Notes: a model not told the origin generated them from the letters alone. Numbered from the stretch's first letter, positions 34,835 to 44,651 are shown. The stretch is 64,000 nucleotides of DNA from Paenibacillus odorifer (GCF_000758725.1 NZ_CP009428.1:3596001-3660000); one strand, 5' to 3'. Translations and numbers: made by a program.

Positions 34835-37024
34835 TTACTGCCACTGCTTTAAAACTTCAATCAAACCCGGGACATCTAATCCATCCAAGGAAAAAGCTTT
34901 GCGCAGCAGCTCATGCGGGATGAACTCATCGTATTTTCCGAGGTAGGGTGCTTCATCTGGTGATAACAATGATAATGGATCTGTGGCAGCCATACTTTCG
35001 GCAATGATCTCTGCTTCCAGCGTTTCTGCATCAGTTTTACCCGCAACAACCATATAATAAGGTTCCATCGGAACGATAGAACGCAGTCCCAGAGGGCTCT
35101 TCAGATTGTTCTTCAGAAGGCGCTCCAGCGTGCGGAATTGTCGACTGCCCGCCCAGGGCAGAATGAACATAGAATCTCCACCCGCCGGCATAACGGATCG
35201 CACAAGCATTCCGCTTTCCTTCGCTAAACGACGAGCTCGTTCGAGCCGCGCAGCGGCACTCGGAGCTAAATACGGATACAATGAAGTGGCTCCTAAGATT
35301 TCACGGATCTTGTTCATGATGCGTGTATGTACATCCCCACCCGCACCAAGCCACAACGTATCTACTTTGCCGCGTGAGGTTTTCACATAAACGGCTTTAT
35401 GGCGATTATCCACCTCTTCTACCTTCCAAAGCTTACCTGCCAGAGTAAAACAGTAGCCTGGTGGTGGAACCGTTGTGATCGATCCGATTTCCTCAGTTCC
35501 GTTATAGACCACATGCTCTTCATCATCTTTGAAGACCGCGTAGAAGCGGAAGTTATTCACGATCTTCTCTCCCGCCATCCCGATGATCAAGCTGCCTTCG
35601 TCCATCTTCTCAATTTGTCCCATGCCTAACATATAGGTCATGAAAATATCATAATCAGTAGGATCTATGGTTTTAAACGAAGGCAAACTCAGAACCGCTT
35701 CTTTTAAATCATCCGGTTCGGCCTCACCCATACTTTTCAAAATGCTCATCGTCTGATGGTATAGCAGTCCAACTGGCAGCTGACGCACGACCAGGGGTTC
35801 AACCCATTTCTCGCGCACATATAGCTCAATAACCGCTATCGCTCGAAGCAGTGTCCACGGCATCCGCGCCGGAAGCTGAGCTTCCTCGTCCTCTTCCTCG
35901 GGCGTGACAAAGATCATCTCGGATGCAGCGTCTCCACGCCTGCCCGAGCGGCCTAACCGCTGCACAAAGCTAGCACAGCTATAGGGAGCGCCGACCTGTA
36001 GCACTCGCTCCAGCTCGCCCAGATCAATGCCCAGCTCCAGCGTCAACGTCGCTGCGGCAACAGCCGGTCCGGTGCCTTGCCGCAGCGCGGCTTCCGTCTC
36101 TTCACGCAGCATCGCGGAGATGCTGCCATGGTGAACGTGAAACACATCCCGTTCACCACGCTTCGCGGCCGTTCTCCGCATCTCTAGGGTCGCCGTCTCC
36201 GCATCTGAGCGGCTGTTGGTGAAGATCAACGCCTTCTTCAGATGCGTATGATCATAAATAAAATCGTAATAAGACTGCTTCGCACGTTCTAAATGCTCCG
36301 CCTGCACCTCATCCCGTGCATCCGGGAAAGAGAAATGCTCCACACTTAACCTGAGCTTACGCCCGCCTTGTGGAGCGGACACTTCAACGCTCTCCCGTGT
36401 GCCTGCCGCTAGCCACTCCGTGACAGAAGCGTAGTCGCTCAGCGTAGCAGATAGACCGATTCTGCGAGGATGGCATCCCGCCATTCGTGAAATTCTCGCC
36501 AGCTGGCTTAACACCTGGATCCCCCGGTCAGCTCCCATAAAGGCATGCACCTCGTCAATGACAATAAAACGTAGATCATGGAACAACGCTGGAATAGCAT
36601 TCGGGCGGTTCATCAACAATCCTTCAAGCGATTCAGGGGTGATTTGCAGCACGCCTGAAGGATTCTGCACCAGTTTTGTTTTATCAGCTTGTGGTACATC
36701 TCCATGCCAGTGCCACACCGGAATGTTGCCTTCGCGAAGCAAATCATTCAAACGTGTAAATTGATCGTTGATCAAAGCTTTCAAAGGGGCGATATACAAA
36801 ATGCCAACCGAACCGGAAGGACGTTCATACAGCTCAGTAAGCGCAGGGAAAAAAGCTGCCTCTGTCTTACCTGAAGCGGTACCTGAGGCAATCAGCAGAT
36901 GATGCGGGGTATCAAAAAGCACACGGCAGGCATCCACCTGTGCCTCACGCAAAGTCTCCCAGCGGTTCTTATAAATAAACTCTTTAATGAAGGGTGCCAG
37001 CCTATAGAACGGATTATCACTCAT
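34835..37024 (-). CDS. Lhr/BrxHI-like SF2 DEAD/DEAH-box helicase
   Basis: 729 aa. Superfamily 2 motifs are intact: Walker A GTASGKT (48-54), PLKALINDQF (Ia, ~80-89), ITPESLEGLL (Ib), DEVH (157-160), SATL (192-195), and motif VI QRLGRSGRRG (355-364). A C-terminal ~350-residue extension follows, as in Lhr-like helicases and the BrxHI proteins of type 2 BREX. It is expected to be an ATP-driven DNA or RNA translocase. It overlaps the ATPase gene upstream by four bases (ATGA), so both are made in fixed ratio. Last gene of a three-gene operon. Confidence 0.85.
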   Translation of the reverse strand: MSDNPFYRLAPFIKEFIYKNRWETLREAQVDACRVLFDTPHHLLIASGTASGKTEAAFFPALTELYERPSGSVGILYIAPLKALINDQFTRLNDLLREGNIPVWHWHGDVPQADKTKLVQNPSGVLQITPESLEGLLMNRPNAIPALFHDLRFIVIDEVHAFMGADRGIQVLSQLARISRMAGCHPRRIGLSATLSDYASVTEWLAAGTRESVEVSAPQGGRKLRLSVEHFSFPDARDEVQAEHLERAKQSYYDFIYDHTHLKKALIFTNSRSDAETATLEMRRTAAKRGERDVFHVHHGSISAMLREETEAALRQGTGPAVAAATLTLELGIDLGELERVLQVGAPYSCASFVQRLGRSGRRGDAASEMIFVTPEEEDEEAQLPARMPWTLLRAIAVIELYVREKWVEPLVVRQLPVGLLYHQTMSILKSMGEAEPDDLKEAVLSLPSFKTIDPTDYDIFMTYMLGMGQIEKMDEGSLIIGMAGEKIVNNFRFYAVFKDDEEHVVYNGTEEIGSITTVPPPGYCFTLAGKLWKVEEVDNRHKAVYVKTSRGKVDTLWLGAGGDVHTRIMNKIREILGATSLYPYLAPSAAARLERARRLAKESGMLVRSVMPAGGDSMFILPWAGSRQFRTLERLLKNNLKSPLGLRSIVPMEPYYMVVAGKTDAETLEAEIIAESMAATDPLSLLSPDEAPYLGKYDEFIPHELLRKAFSLDGLDVPGLIEVLKQWQ

Positions 37025-38340
37025 AATTCAAACTCCGCTAAGAACCCATCCAGTTCATTTTGCTCGGTCTCAGCTGGCTTAGCTGTTTTTTCGCCCACTA
37101 GCTGTTCAAAAGTAATCTCCGGATGCTGGTGGAGCGTATGCAGCAGATCCATGAAATCACGAACTACCTCCCGTGGAGTCAAGAGTTCCTCAGCCCCTAA
37201 TCTTCCAACCGCTTCCTCCATAAAATGAACCAATTGTTCCTGTGATAAACGCGCTTCATAACCATAATGTAGGGCGTGAATCCCTTTAAGCTTTTGCAGC
37301 AGTACCAGAATTTCCTCGTGTGATAACATGTCCAGTGCAATGATAGGTCCAGTATAATTGTTCAGACCCGCCGCCCCGTACCGGCCTGCAACCAATCTCG
37401 ATCGCAGTGCCTCATAACTAAATAATCCGCGCCGTCCATCTTCCACAAATTGCGGTGTTCCCCCTATAAAAATCCCAAGGTTCTCTGCCTTCCCCTGCAT
37501 CGTATCATTGAACATGGTAAGCAGCTTTTCATAGTTGCTCTGGCGGGAAATACTGTTCGTAATTTTATAGAGATTGACACCTTCATCAATAAACAGCAGC
37601 AGACCTTTATAGCCAATAGCCGCGGTAAATTCCGCCCAAAGCTTCATATAGTCATACCAATTATCATCATCAATAATCACGCCAACTCCAAGCGCTTTGC
37701 GGGCTTCTGTCCGAGTTGCAAATTCTCCACGCAACCAGCGAAGCGAATCCTGTTTCTGGTCATCATCAGCCAGCTTGTGTGCATTCCAATAAGAGGCGAG
37801 TACTTTGGCAAAATCAAAACCATGTACCAAACCACGCATTTCAGAGGCTACAGCGTAAATTCGCTTCTCTACTTCTTCACCAAGCTGAGGGTGATCAGGT
37901 CCATATTCCTTCTCCTGCATCACGGACTGCTGTAGCGTAATAATCCATTTTTGCAGGATGATCTCCAACGCTCCACCATCTGGACGTGTGCGGGTCGATA
38001 AATGGCTCATTAGCTCCCGGTAAGTCGCTAGGCCTTGTCCTTTGGTTCCCACTAATCTGCGCTCAGGGGAGAGGTCAGCATCTGCTACTACAAAATCACG
38101 ATCCATAGCGTAATTACGGATCATCTGAAGCAGAAAGCTTTTGCCGCTGCCGAATTTGCCTGTAATCAGCTTAAAAGCTGCCCCACCCTCTGCAATGTTC
38201 TCCATATCTCTTAATATGGCTTCAATCTCCGGCCGGCGGCCAACGGCTATATGCTCTAGTCCGATACGCGGAACAACACCAGCCGTCAACGAATTGACTA
38301 GCGCAGTTGTCATTCGTTTAGGTATTTTTAATTCACTCAT
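37021..38340 (-). CDS. BrxD-like ATPase (DUF2791 family)
   Basis: 439 aa. VVPRIGLEHIAVGRRPEIEA precedes Walker A GKFGSGKS (61-68), then FVVADADLSPERRL and GLATYRELM, and Walker B LLLFIDEG (247-254). This DUF2791 (ArgZ/BrxD-like) P-loop family belongs to the STAND/ORC-like ATPases and includes BrxD of BREX type 2 and partners of Lhr-like helicases. It probably loads or controls the helicase. It lies 15 bases downstream of the TerB_N gene and overlaps the helicase by four. No pglZ, pglX or methyltransferase gene is present, so this is not a BREX locus. Confidence 0.82.
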   Translation of the reverse strand: MSELKIPKRMTTALVNSLTAGVVPRIGLEHIAVGRRPEIEAILRDMENIAEGGAAFKLITGKFGSGKSFLLQMIRNYAMDRDFVVADADLSPERRLVGTKGQGLATYRELMSHLSTRTRPDGGALEIILQKWIITLQQSVMQEKEYGPDHPQLGEEVEKRIYAVASEMRGLVHGFDFAKVLASYWNAHKLADDDQKQDSLRWLRGEFATRTEARKALGVGVIIDDDNWYDYMKLWAEFTAAIGYKGLLLFIDEGVNLYKITNSISRQSNYEKLLTMFNDTMQGKAENLGIFIGGTPQFVEDGRRGLFSYEALRSRLVAGRYGAAGLNNYTGPIIALDMLSHEEILVLLQKLKGIHALHYGYEARLSQEQLVHFMEEAVGRLGAEELLTPREVVRDFMDLLHTLHQHPEITFEQLVGEKTAKPAETEQNELDGFLAEFEL

Positions 38341-38355
38341 CCAAAGTTCACCTCA

Positions 38356-39915
38356 TTAAATATTGCGCAGCATAGAGATATATTCCTCAACAATGTCTTC
38401 CCCCTCAATGATCAGATCACCGAGAATATTCATTGCGATTTCATTAATCTCATCAATTAAAAGCTCTGACATCGTGCCATTGGCAGCAGCCAGCTTCAGC
38501 ATAGATTGACTTCCATCCTCATCCAAAAGAGCAAGCAGTGCTTCCCGTTGTAGTGGATTTAAAGCATTGGCAAACTGTTCTGCCTCCGACCCTATGTTAA
38601 CCACTTGAGCTTCTTCAATCACATCTACAGGCAACAATTCTTCCTTGCTGTCTTTTATTGGACCGATTTCATCGATAGTTACATCGATCTCGCTATCCTC
38701 GTAATCTTCCTGCTCGTCCATATTCTCAACCGTAAGCATCGTCCGTACAATTTCAGAATCACTTTGCAGGCGTTCTAGCTTCTCCGGATCTATGACGACT
38801 GCCGGTCCCTTGTCTTCCTGCGTCTCTTTAAGGTACTCACGCTTTAGAAAACGAGTGATCAAATCGTCCATATCGGCATCCACATTAACACCTTTAAGTC
38901 GTCCGCGGTAGCCCATCAGTTCCCGTAGTTTATTCTCAGTCAGACGAAATAGCCTGGTAATCAGACTGCGAAGTGGTGGAGATTTACTAATACGTACAAC
39001 CGGTATAAGAACAGAATAGCCATATAATGAAATGTCATATACGGCACTTCGGAATAAATAACGCTCCCGCATCACCGCTGGTCCAGGTGGAAACATTTCA
39101 ACTAGATTGGAGCCGTGTTTCCGGGTGACATAAGCATTGATTAACGCCACGACCTGCGGAATGTATTGTTCAAGAGCTTCTTTGCCTTCTCCGATGTAGA
39201 ACTTGGATTTACTAATATCATAGTCCGACATTGCCGTTAATACTGCAAAGGTTAGTTGCTCAGGCGCTGCGGTCAAGCCTCTCATTAATTCAAGTTCCGC
39301 CAGATCTCCTGCAAGACCACGTGAACGAGCCACAATGATAGAAAGCGGGACATCCAAGTGATGTACAAAAGAGAAGTCCGCGATCCAGCCGCCAAGATAT
39401 TGATCCAAGCGTTTATAACTTTCCCGGTAAGCTTCCCAGATCTGATTTAGCTGCCTATAGCCATCATAAGGATCAGTCCACCCCACACCATTAATAAGCT
39501 CATATACATGCAGAAAAATATAAGAAAGATCTGTTTTCAGATATCTGCCTTGTCTAACTTCATTCCGCCAATAGAAATACCATCTGCTCTGCGTGCCTGT
39601 CATATGGCCATATGTAGGCCAGTAACTCTTAAAAGGAACAAATAGCGCTGAATCCTCAGTTTTATCAACCAATTCCTTCGCTCTTGTTACGAACTGCCCT
39701 TCGGTGGTAGTCACAGGCTCCGGTGTTTCCATCTCTGTATCCCAAAGCTGCAGCTGTAATGATGGTTCAGGGGATGAATTCGTTTTGCCTCTATTCGTTG
39801 AAGATGACTTAGACAACAGCGGTTCAGGGGAATTTCGCGGCGGAATCGGTACATTTTGTTCCGTACTTTCCCAGACTAATTCTGTGAAATGCGGCTGCTT
39901 CCTATCATTACTCAT
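38356..39915 (-). CDS. TerB_N/TerB_C-domain protein
   Basis: 519 aa. After a low-complexity start, residues ~75-300 match TerB_N: SALFVPFKSYWPTYGHMT, SRWYFYWRNEVRQGRYL, LSYIFLHVYELINGVGW, the family signature of tryptophan/tyrosine-rich helices. Residues ~370-519 match TerB_C, with LERLQSDSEIVRTML and EALLALLDEDGSQSMLKLA. The central metal-binding TerB domain usual between them is missing or reduced. A very acidic linker separates the two. Comparative work has tied TerB_N/TerB_C proteins to DNA-processing operons. First gene of the operon with the ATPase and helicase. Confidence 0.82.
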   Translation of the reverse strand: MSNDRKQPHFTELVWESTEQNVPIPPRNSPEPLLSKSSSTNRGKTNSSPEPSLQLQLWDTEMETPEPVTTTEGQFVTRAKELVDKTEDSALFVPFKSYWPTYGHMTGTQSRWYFYWRNEVRQGRYLKTDLSYIFLHVYELINGVGWTDPYDGYRQLNQIWEAYRESYKRLDQYLGGWIADFSFVHHLDVPLSIIVARSRGLAGDLAELELMRGLTAAPEQLTFAVLTAMSDYDISKSKFYIGEGKEALEQYIPQVVALINAYVTRKHGSNLVEMFPPGPAVMRERYLFRSAVYDISLYGYSVLIPVVRISKSPPLRSLITRLFRLTENKLRELMGYRGRLKGVNVDADMDDLITRFLKREYLKETQEDKGPAVVIDPEKLERLQSDSEIVRTMLTVENMDEQEDYEDSEIDVTIDEIGPIKDSKEELLPVDVIEEAQVVNIGSEAEQFANALNPLQREALLALLDEDGSQSMLKLAAANGTMSELLIDEINEIAMNILGDLIIEGEDIVEEYISMLRNI

Positions 39916-39952
39916 GTGCGATCGCTCCGTCCTTATAAATAAGGATTAATGT

Positions 39953-39990
39953 AAAAAAACGGTCCTGTTCACAACTGTGAAGGAACCGTT
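39953..39990 (-). terminator. Terminator after niaP
   Basis: AACGGT ... ACCGTT with an inner TTCACA/TGTGAA stem; TTTTTTTAC follows on the minus strand. Confidence 0.7.
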
Positions 39991-40102
39991 TTGTTCTTAC
40001 GTAATAGTAGTGGTCATCCATACAGGACGACAACATCGTTTCTCCTTGATATTTTAGCATTGTTGATAGATTAACATCAAGTATGTAATGCAGAATCACA
40101 CT

Positions 40103-41314
40103 TTAGAGAAGCTCGGTTCCCTTTGTTTCTTTGCCAAGGAACAATACCGCTAATGCACCGATAACAATCGTTACAAAAAATAACATAAAGATCGAGCCAA
40201 TCGCCATAGATTTACCTACTAGAACCCCTACCAGCAAAGGTGCGATAATGCCCCCAATCCGGCCAAAGGACGTTGCTAAACCAGCACCTGTGGAACGAAT
40301 AGCCGTTGGGTACAGCTCTGGCGTATAAGCGTACATGCCACCCCAAGCGCCAAGATTGAAGAAGGATAAACAAATTCCGGCAGCCATCAGCATTCCTTCA
40401 GTAGTCGCATTTCCGAACCATGCAGCGCTAACCGCAGTGAACAGCATATAGATGACTAGGACAAATTTACGTCCGAACTTTTCAATAAAGTAAGCGGCAG
40501 TAAAATATCCAGGCAGCTGAGCGAGCGTCATAATAAGCACATACTCGAAGCTTTTGACCAAGCTGAAGCCTTTAAGTACCATAACTGTAGGCAGCCATAG
40601 AAACATGCCATAATACGAGAACACCACCGTAAACCATAAAATCCACAACATAATTGTAGAACGGCGATATTCTGGCGACCATACGGTAGCGATTCGTTTC
40701 TTTAAGGAAACGGGTGCCTTTTTAATCTCAGCAAATTTCGGTGAATCATCAATCGCCCGTCTTAGATATAAAGCGTAGAGTGCAGGTACAGCCCCAATTC
40801 CGAAAGCTATACGCCAGCCATAATCAGGGATAATGAAGAACGCGATTAATGCAGATGCAATCCAACCGACTGCCCAAAAGCTCTCCAAAAGCACAACCGC
40901 ACGGCCTCTCTCCTGAGCAGGCATGCTCTCTGAGACCAAGGTAGAAGCGACAGGCAGCTCTCCGCCAAGACCAAACCCAGCAATAAAACGAAGCACACAG
41001 AGGATCGCAAAGCCTGTTGCAAATGCAGATAATCCGCTTGCCGCCGAGAAAATAAGGAGTGTCCACAGCAATACCGGTTTACGACCAAAGCGGTCTGCTA
41101 ATATCCCTGCCGCTGCAGCACCTACAGCCATACCGACGGAATTAATACTAGTCAATATACCGATCTGCTCCGGTCCCAGATTCCAATCCTTAGCTAAAGC
41201 TGCTACAACAAAAGAAATCATTCCGACGTCCATCGCATCGAACATCCAGCTCAAGCCAGCGCTGAAGAGTAATTTCCTTTGTTTCGGATTCCGCAGCAGT
41301 GTCATTTGATTCAC
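40103..41314 (-). CDS. niaP: Niacin permease (MFS, NiaP/YceI family)
   Basis: 403 aa, twelve helices. LSWMFDAMDVGMISFVVAAL, GLGGELPVASTLVSE, VVLLESFWAVGWIASALIAF, FSYYGMFLWLPTVM, LAQLPGYFTAAYFIEKFGRK and LSFFNLGAWGGMYAYTPELY follow the B. subtilis NiaP (YceI) pattern almost block by block. NiaP imports nicotinate/nicotinamide for NAD synthesis, often under NiaR control; no NiaR site was identified here. Monocistronic, with its own terminator. Confidence 0.75.
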   Translation of the reverse strand: MNQMTLLRNPKQRKLLFSAGLSWMFDAMDVGMISFVVAALAKDWNLGPEQIGILTSINSVGMAVGAAAAGILADRFGRKPVLLWTLLIFSAASGLSAFATGFAILCVLRFIAGFGLGGELPVASTLVSESMPAQERGRAVVLLESFWAVGWIASALIAFFIIPDYGWRIAFGIGAVPALYALYLRRAIDDSPKFAEIKKAPVSLKKRIATVWSPEYRRSTIMLWILWFTVVFSYYGMFLWLPTVMVLKGFSLVKSFEYVLIMTLAQLPGYFTAAYFIEKFGRKFVLVIYMLFTAVSAAWFGNATTEGMLMAAGICLSFFNLGAWGGMYAYTPELYPTAIRSTGAGLATSFGRIGGIIAPLLVGVLVGKSMAIGSIFMLFFVTIVIGALAVLFLGKETKGTELL

Positions 41315-41396
41315 TTCGAAGCCCCCTTATTTCAACCTGCTAACTAATAAAACTTACTTTTGATTGTTTCACTTATACATTTTAAAATTGAAGTGC

Positions 41397-42164
41397 TCAA
41401 AAATCAAGAAATAAAGCAGCATTAAAGTATTGCCTAGCCAGCGATTGAAAATAACAGGTCTGCACAGAAATTGTAGCGATAAGCAGCATATTACGAACGG
41501 ATTCTCTCTGCGCTCTCGACAAATGTGTCAGCCGGTTAATTACACGATCTATAGAGTTTTTTAACGAGGTATCTTCTTTCCAAGAGAACTCCTTGTGCAA
41601 CACTTGATCTACTTTACATTGCGTCTGAATCGATGGACTGCTTTTGATCTCCTCAAAAAGCCCTGCATATGCGTAATACAGCTTGGCCGGTTCAATTAGA
41701 TCATCATCATCGCGATCCGGCTTTAGGAACATTAGCTGGAACAATTGGCGAATACTTTCAAAGTTAAGGGCTGATTTGAGATCATCAATAATAAACAAAA
41801 GCGCCGCCTGATTAACCGAATATTTCTTTCCTTCTTTAGGCGAACCGAGATATTCCTTGAAGTCGCGCTTGACCCAATTTTGCATAGCTGTGACGGTCAA
41901 TGTGGAATACTCTATAAGATGGCCCAATGAAGCAATTTCACCAAGTGAAAAGCCTTTTACATGGCCGCCTTTAATGATCTTTTGTAATATGGGTGGAACA
42001 TTGGTTGATAAAAAAGCGGGTAACGAAGTCCCCTTTTGTAATTCTTCACGGTGAAACTTTGCCCATGCCTCTTGGAGGATATTCAGCGGTTTCCGGTCTG
42101 ACAATCCGGTCAATGAGAGCAGTAGACTGGACATCTCCACACGAGTCAATGCAAATGATTCCAT
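41397..42164 (-). CDS. DUF1836 protein
   Basis: 255 aa. The DUF1836 core is plain: ITEYSTLTVTAMQNWVKRDFKEY-like segment at ~88-105 (read here as LIEYSTLTVTAMQNWVKRDF), then KYSVNQAALLFIIDDLKSAL (~115-135). The region resembles a MerR-like winged HTH. Cytosolic; probably a regulator. The C-terminal ~90 residues form a helical domain without known motifs. It stands between niaP (same strand) and the CorC-type gene (divergent). Confidence 0.8.
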   Translation of the reverse strand: MESFALTRVEMSSLLLSLTGLSDRKPLNILQEAWAKFHREELQKGTSLPAFLSTNVPPILQKIIKGGHVKGFSLGEIASLGHLIEYSTLTVTAMQNWVKRDFKEYLGSPKEGKKYSVNQAALLFIIDDLKSALNFESIRQLFQLMFLKPDRDDDDLIEPAKLYYAYAGLFEEIKSSPSIQTQCKVDQVLHKEFSWKEDTSLKNSIDRVINRLTHLSRAQRESVRNMLLIATISVQTCYFQSLARQYFNAALFLDF

Positions 42165-42278
42165 ATCTGTTTCCCTCCACCATTTGATATTTCACTGAAA
42201 AGTTCGTAGAATAGTTCATAAGAACTCATAATAATGAGTATAACCTATTTTAGGAACGAAAGGGATGGTAAAGATTAT

Positions 42279-43589
42279 ATGGGTATAGGACTTAGTTTGA
42301 CGTTGGTGGTTATTTTGATTATTTTAACCGCTTTTTTTGTAGCAACAGAATTTGCATTGGTGAGACTTAGAGGTAGCCAGATCAGTCAAATGGTGCTTGA
42401 CGGAAAGAAGAATGCCTTAGCAGTACAGAAGGTATCCGCTAATCTCGATGGCTATTTATCCGCTTGTCAGCTCGGGATTACTATCACTGCGCTGGGTATT
42501 GGTGCACTGGCAGAGCCTGCATTCGAACAGTTATTGCTTCCTATTTTCGACTGGGCCAATATCAGTTCTAGTGTGAGTCACCCTCTTGCGTTTTTACTCG
42601 CATTCATCATTGCAACATTCTTACACGTCGTTGTCGGAGAACTTGCTCCGAAGACGGCAGCTATAAACATTCCGGAAAAAATCGGTCAAATTACTTCACC
42701 GCTGATTATTTGGTTCTACAGAATTTTGTACCCTCTCATTTGGTTCATGAACGGTTCCGCTAATATGCTTGTTCGACTTTTTGGGATGAAACCAGCTAGT
42801 GAGCATGGAGACGCGCATAGTGAAGATGAGATTCGTTTGATCTTGTCCGAGAGTTACGAAAGTGGGAAAATCAATAAAGCCGAATATGGCTATGTTAACC
42901 GAATCTTTACTTTTGATGAGATGCTCGCCAAAGAAATCATGGTTCCGCGAACCGATATGGTATGTCTTTTTACCAATCATTCGTTGAAAGAAAATTTCGA
43001 AATTATCCGCAAGGAGCAATATACTCGTTTCCCTGTGGCACAAGGCAGCAAGGATAATATTATCGGAATGATCAACACGAAACAGCTCTATTTGCAGTAT
43101 GATAACAATCCTGATTTTGATTTCCACAGCTTAATTCAACCCGTACTGACAGTATCTGAGGTGACACCAGTCAAGAATCTTCTAACTCGTATGCAGTTGG
43201 AGCGTGTGCATATTGCCTTGCTGCTTGATGAATATGGTGGAACATCCGGTCTCATCACGATTGAAGATATTTTGGAAGAAATCGTTGGTGAAATCCGTGA
43301 CGAGTTTGACGGTGATGAACGCAGAGAAGTCGAAAAAATAAGCGATACTAACTATCTATTCGATGGTAAGGTATCTCTGTTAGAGGTCAAGGATCTTACA
43401 GGGCTTGATTTCGAAGATGAAGAAGTGACCACAGTTGGAGGTTGGGTATACAGTCATATTACCGATCCAGCCATTGGCAAAAGTATTGTTCGTGACCATG
43501 TAACATTGACCATCCGCGAGATGAACAGATACCGTGTCCGCAAGGTTGAAGTTGTTATCGAACAATCAAGCAACACTGAATCATCATAA
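42279..43589 (+). CDS. CNNM/CBS-domain transporter (CorC/HlyC, YrkA-like)
   Basis: 436 aa from the ATG at 42279 (MGIGLSLTLVVILIILTAFF), chosen because family members start there; the upstream ATG at 42234 has no ribosome binding site, though the chosen one is also weak. An N-terminal DUF21/CNNM domain (~1-190, four helices; LSACQLGITITALGIGALAE, FLHVVVGELAPKTAAI) is followed by two CBS motifs (IMVPRTDMV, RFPVAQG, VHIALLLDEYGGTSGLITIE) and a CorC_HlyC domain (~345-430). Such proteins are inner-membrane Mg2+/Co2+-linked transporters or regulators; haemolysin activity is not implied. Confidence 0.85.
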   Translation: MGIGLSLTLVVILIILTAFFVATEFALVRLRGSQISQMVLDGKKNALAVQKVSANLDGYLSACQLGITITALGIGALAEPAFEQLLLPIFDWANISSSVSHPLAFLLAFIIATFLHVVVGELAPKTAAINIPEKIGQITSPLIIWFYRILYPLIWFMNGSANMLVRLFGMKPASEHGDAHSEDEIRLILSESYESGKINKAEYGYVNRIFTFDEMLAKEIMVPRTDMVCLFTNHSLKENFEIIRKEQYTRFPVAQGSKDNIIGMINTKQLYLQYDNNPDFDFHSLIQPVLTVSEVTPVKNLLTRMQLERVHIALLLDEYGGTSGLITIEDILEEIVGEIRDEFDGDERREVEKISDTNYLFDGKVSLLEVKDLTGLDFEDEEVTTVGGWVYSHITDPAIGKSIVRDHVTLTIREMNRYRVRKVEVVIEQSSNTESS

Positions 43590-43619
43590 ATTACGAAATC
43601 ATAACCTTTATTCATAAAA

Positions 43620-43662
43620 AAAAGGATAGGGTCATCAGATTAAATCTGATCCTCTATCCTTT
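43620..43662 (+). terminator. Bidirectional terminator between convergent genes
   Basis: AAAAGGATAG/CTATCCTTTT with an inner ATCAGATT/AATCTGAT stem, flanked by T-runs on both strands. It overlaps the last codons of the GNAT gene at 43640. Confidence 0.8.
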
Positions 43663-44173
43663 TTTCTTTTGGGAGAATTTTGCTCATATAATATTCGTCC
43701 ACCCACTCACCATCGATAATAAGAGATTTCCGCTTCGTCCCTTCGATTTCAAACCCGTTCTTGATATATAGCGCCAAAGCAGCTTGATTATGGGTCATGA
43801 CGGATAACTCAAGACGAACAATCCCATTGTTCATAGCCCAGATGTCCATCTCACGGAACAGGCCAGCTCCAATCCCATTCCCCTGATATTGTTTCTGAAT
43901 CCCAATCACTATGTACGCGCTATGTCTATTACGTCTAACACTTCCACCTCTAACAGACAAGTAACCTGCCAAATGATTGTCAACCTCTGCCCCTATAAGA
44001 ATTGAAGTTTCTGCTACCAGAAAGCTTTCGATCATTTCTTTGACCTGACAAAGACTAGCTTGTCTTTCATCCGGTTCCAATAACATAAATTTGGACTCCT
44101 GGTCTAACTGATGCTGAAGTCGAAGCAATTCACCTGCATCCTCCGGCACCAGTTCTCTAAGTGTAACCATCAT
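43640..44173 (-). CDS. GNAT-family N-acetyltransferase (RimJ/SpeG-like)
   Basis: 177 aa. The GNAT fold is complete: VTLRELVPEDAGELLRLQHQ, then YIVIGIQKQYQGNGIGAGLF with the Q-x-x-G-x-G/A acetyl-CoA loop, and MTHNQAALALYIKNGFEIEG. C-terminal WVDEYYMSKIL is typical of RimJ/RimL-like acetyltransferases. Acceptor unknown. Downstream member of a run of three minus-strand genes. Confidence 0.83.
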   Translation of the reverse strand: MMVTLRELVPEDAGELLRLQHQLDQESKFMLLEPDERQASLCQVKEMIESFLVAETSILIGAEVDNHLAGYLSVRGGSVRRNRHSAYIVIGIQKQYQGNGIGAGLFREMDIWAMNNGIVRLELSVMTHNQAALALYIKNGFEIEGTKRKSLIIDGEWVDEYYMSKILPKEKRIEDQI

Positions 44174-44197
44174 ATCATCACTTCCAATCGTAAATAA

Positions 44198-44626
44198 CTA
44201 TAAATACTTCTTGAACAACTTGCTGGAGCTGCCATCATAACCTAGATGCTCGTAAAAACGATGCGCTTCTTCTCTCTTTGCAGCACTTGCTAACATAATC
44301 TTAAGGGCTCCCTTGGAGATTGCTACATTCTCGGCATGTCTCATTAGCATTGCGCCATACCCTTTTCCTCGTACTTTTTCAGCCACAATAACTCTTTCTA
44401 TAACAGCAAAGGGCCTATCGTCACACAAAGCATCCATACAAAAATGAAGATGTAACGACCCGACAATTATTCCTTGTTCTTCGTACACATAAAGAAAACT
44501 ATCCGGATGATCTGCTATCTGCTTCAGTCGCTCAGGGGATACATGAATAGCTGGATGCTCAGGCAGCAAAATCCGGTATAGTTCTTCAATATTGATAGCG
44601 TCTTTGGGCACAGCTTCTCTTATCAT
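44198..44626 (-). CDS. GNAT-family N-acetyltransferase
   Basis: 142 aa, single GNAT domain: AVPKDAINIEELYRILLPEH, FAVIERVIVAEKVRGKGYGA with the R-x-x-G-x-G/A loop, and LASAAKREEAHRFYEHLGYD. Two base-pair-scale gaps (24 bases) separate it from its neighbours on either side, so the VOC-GNAT-GNAT trio probably forms one transcript. Substrate unknown. Confidence 0.83.
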   Translation of the reverse strand: MIREAVPKDAINIEELYRILLPEHPAIHVSPERLKQIADHPDSFLYVYEEQGIIVGSLHLHFCMDALCDDRPFAVIERVIVAEKVRGKGYGAMLMRHAENVAISKGALKIMLASAAKREEAHRFYEHLGYDGSSSKLFKKYL

Positions 44627-44651
44627 TCGTCTACTCCCTTCTATATAACGC

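Noticed and set aside
34835..39915. Full BREX or DISARM system
   Set aside because: No PglZ, PglX, methylase or phospholipase gene is present; only the helicase and ATPase resemble BREX parts.
39908..40099. Open frame between the TerB gene and niaP
   Set aside because: It crosses the terminator of niaP, has no ribosome binding site and no family likeness.
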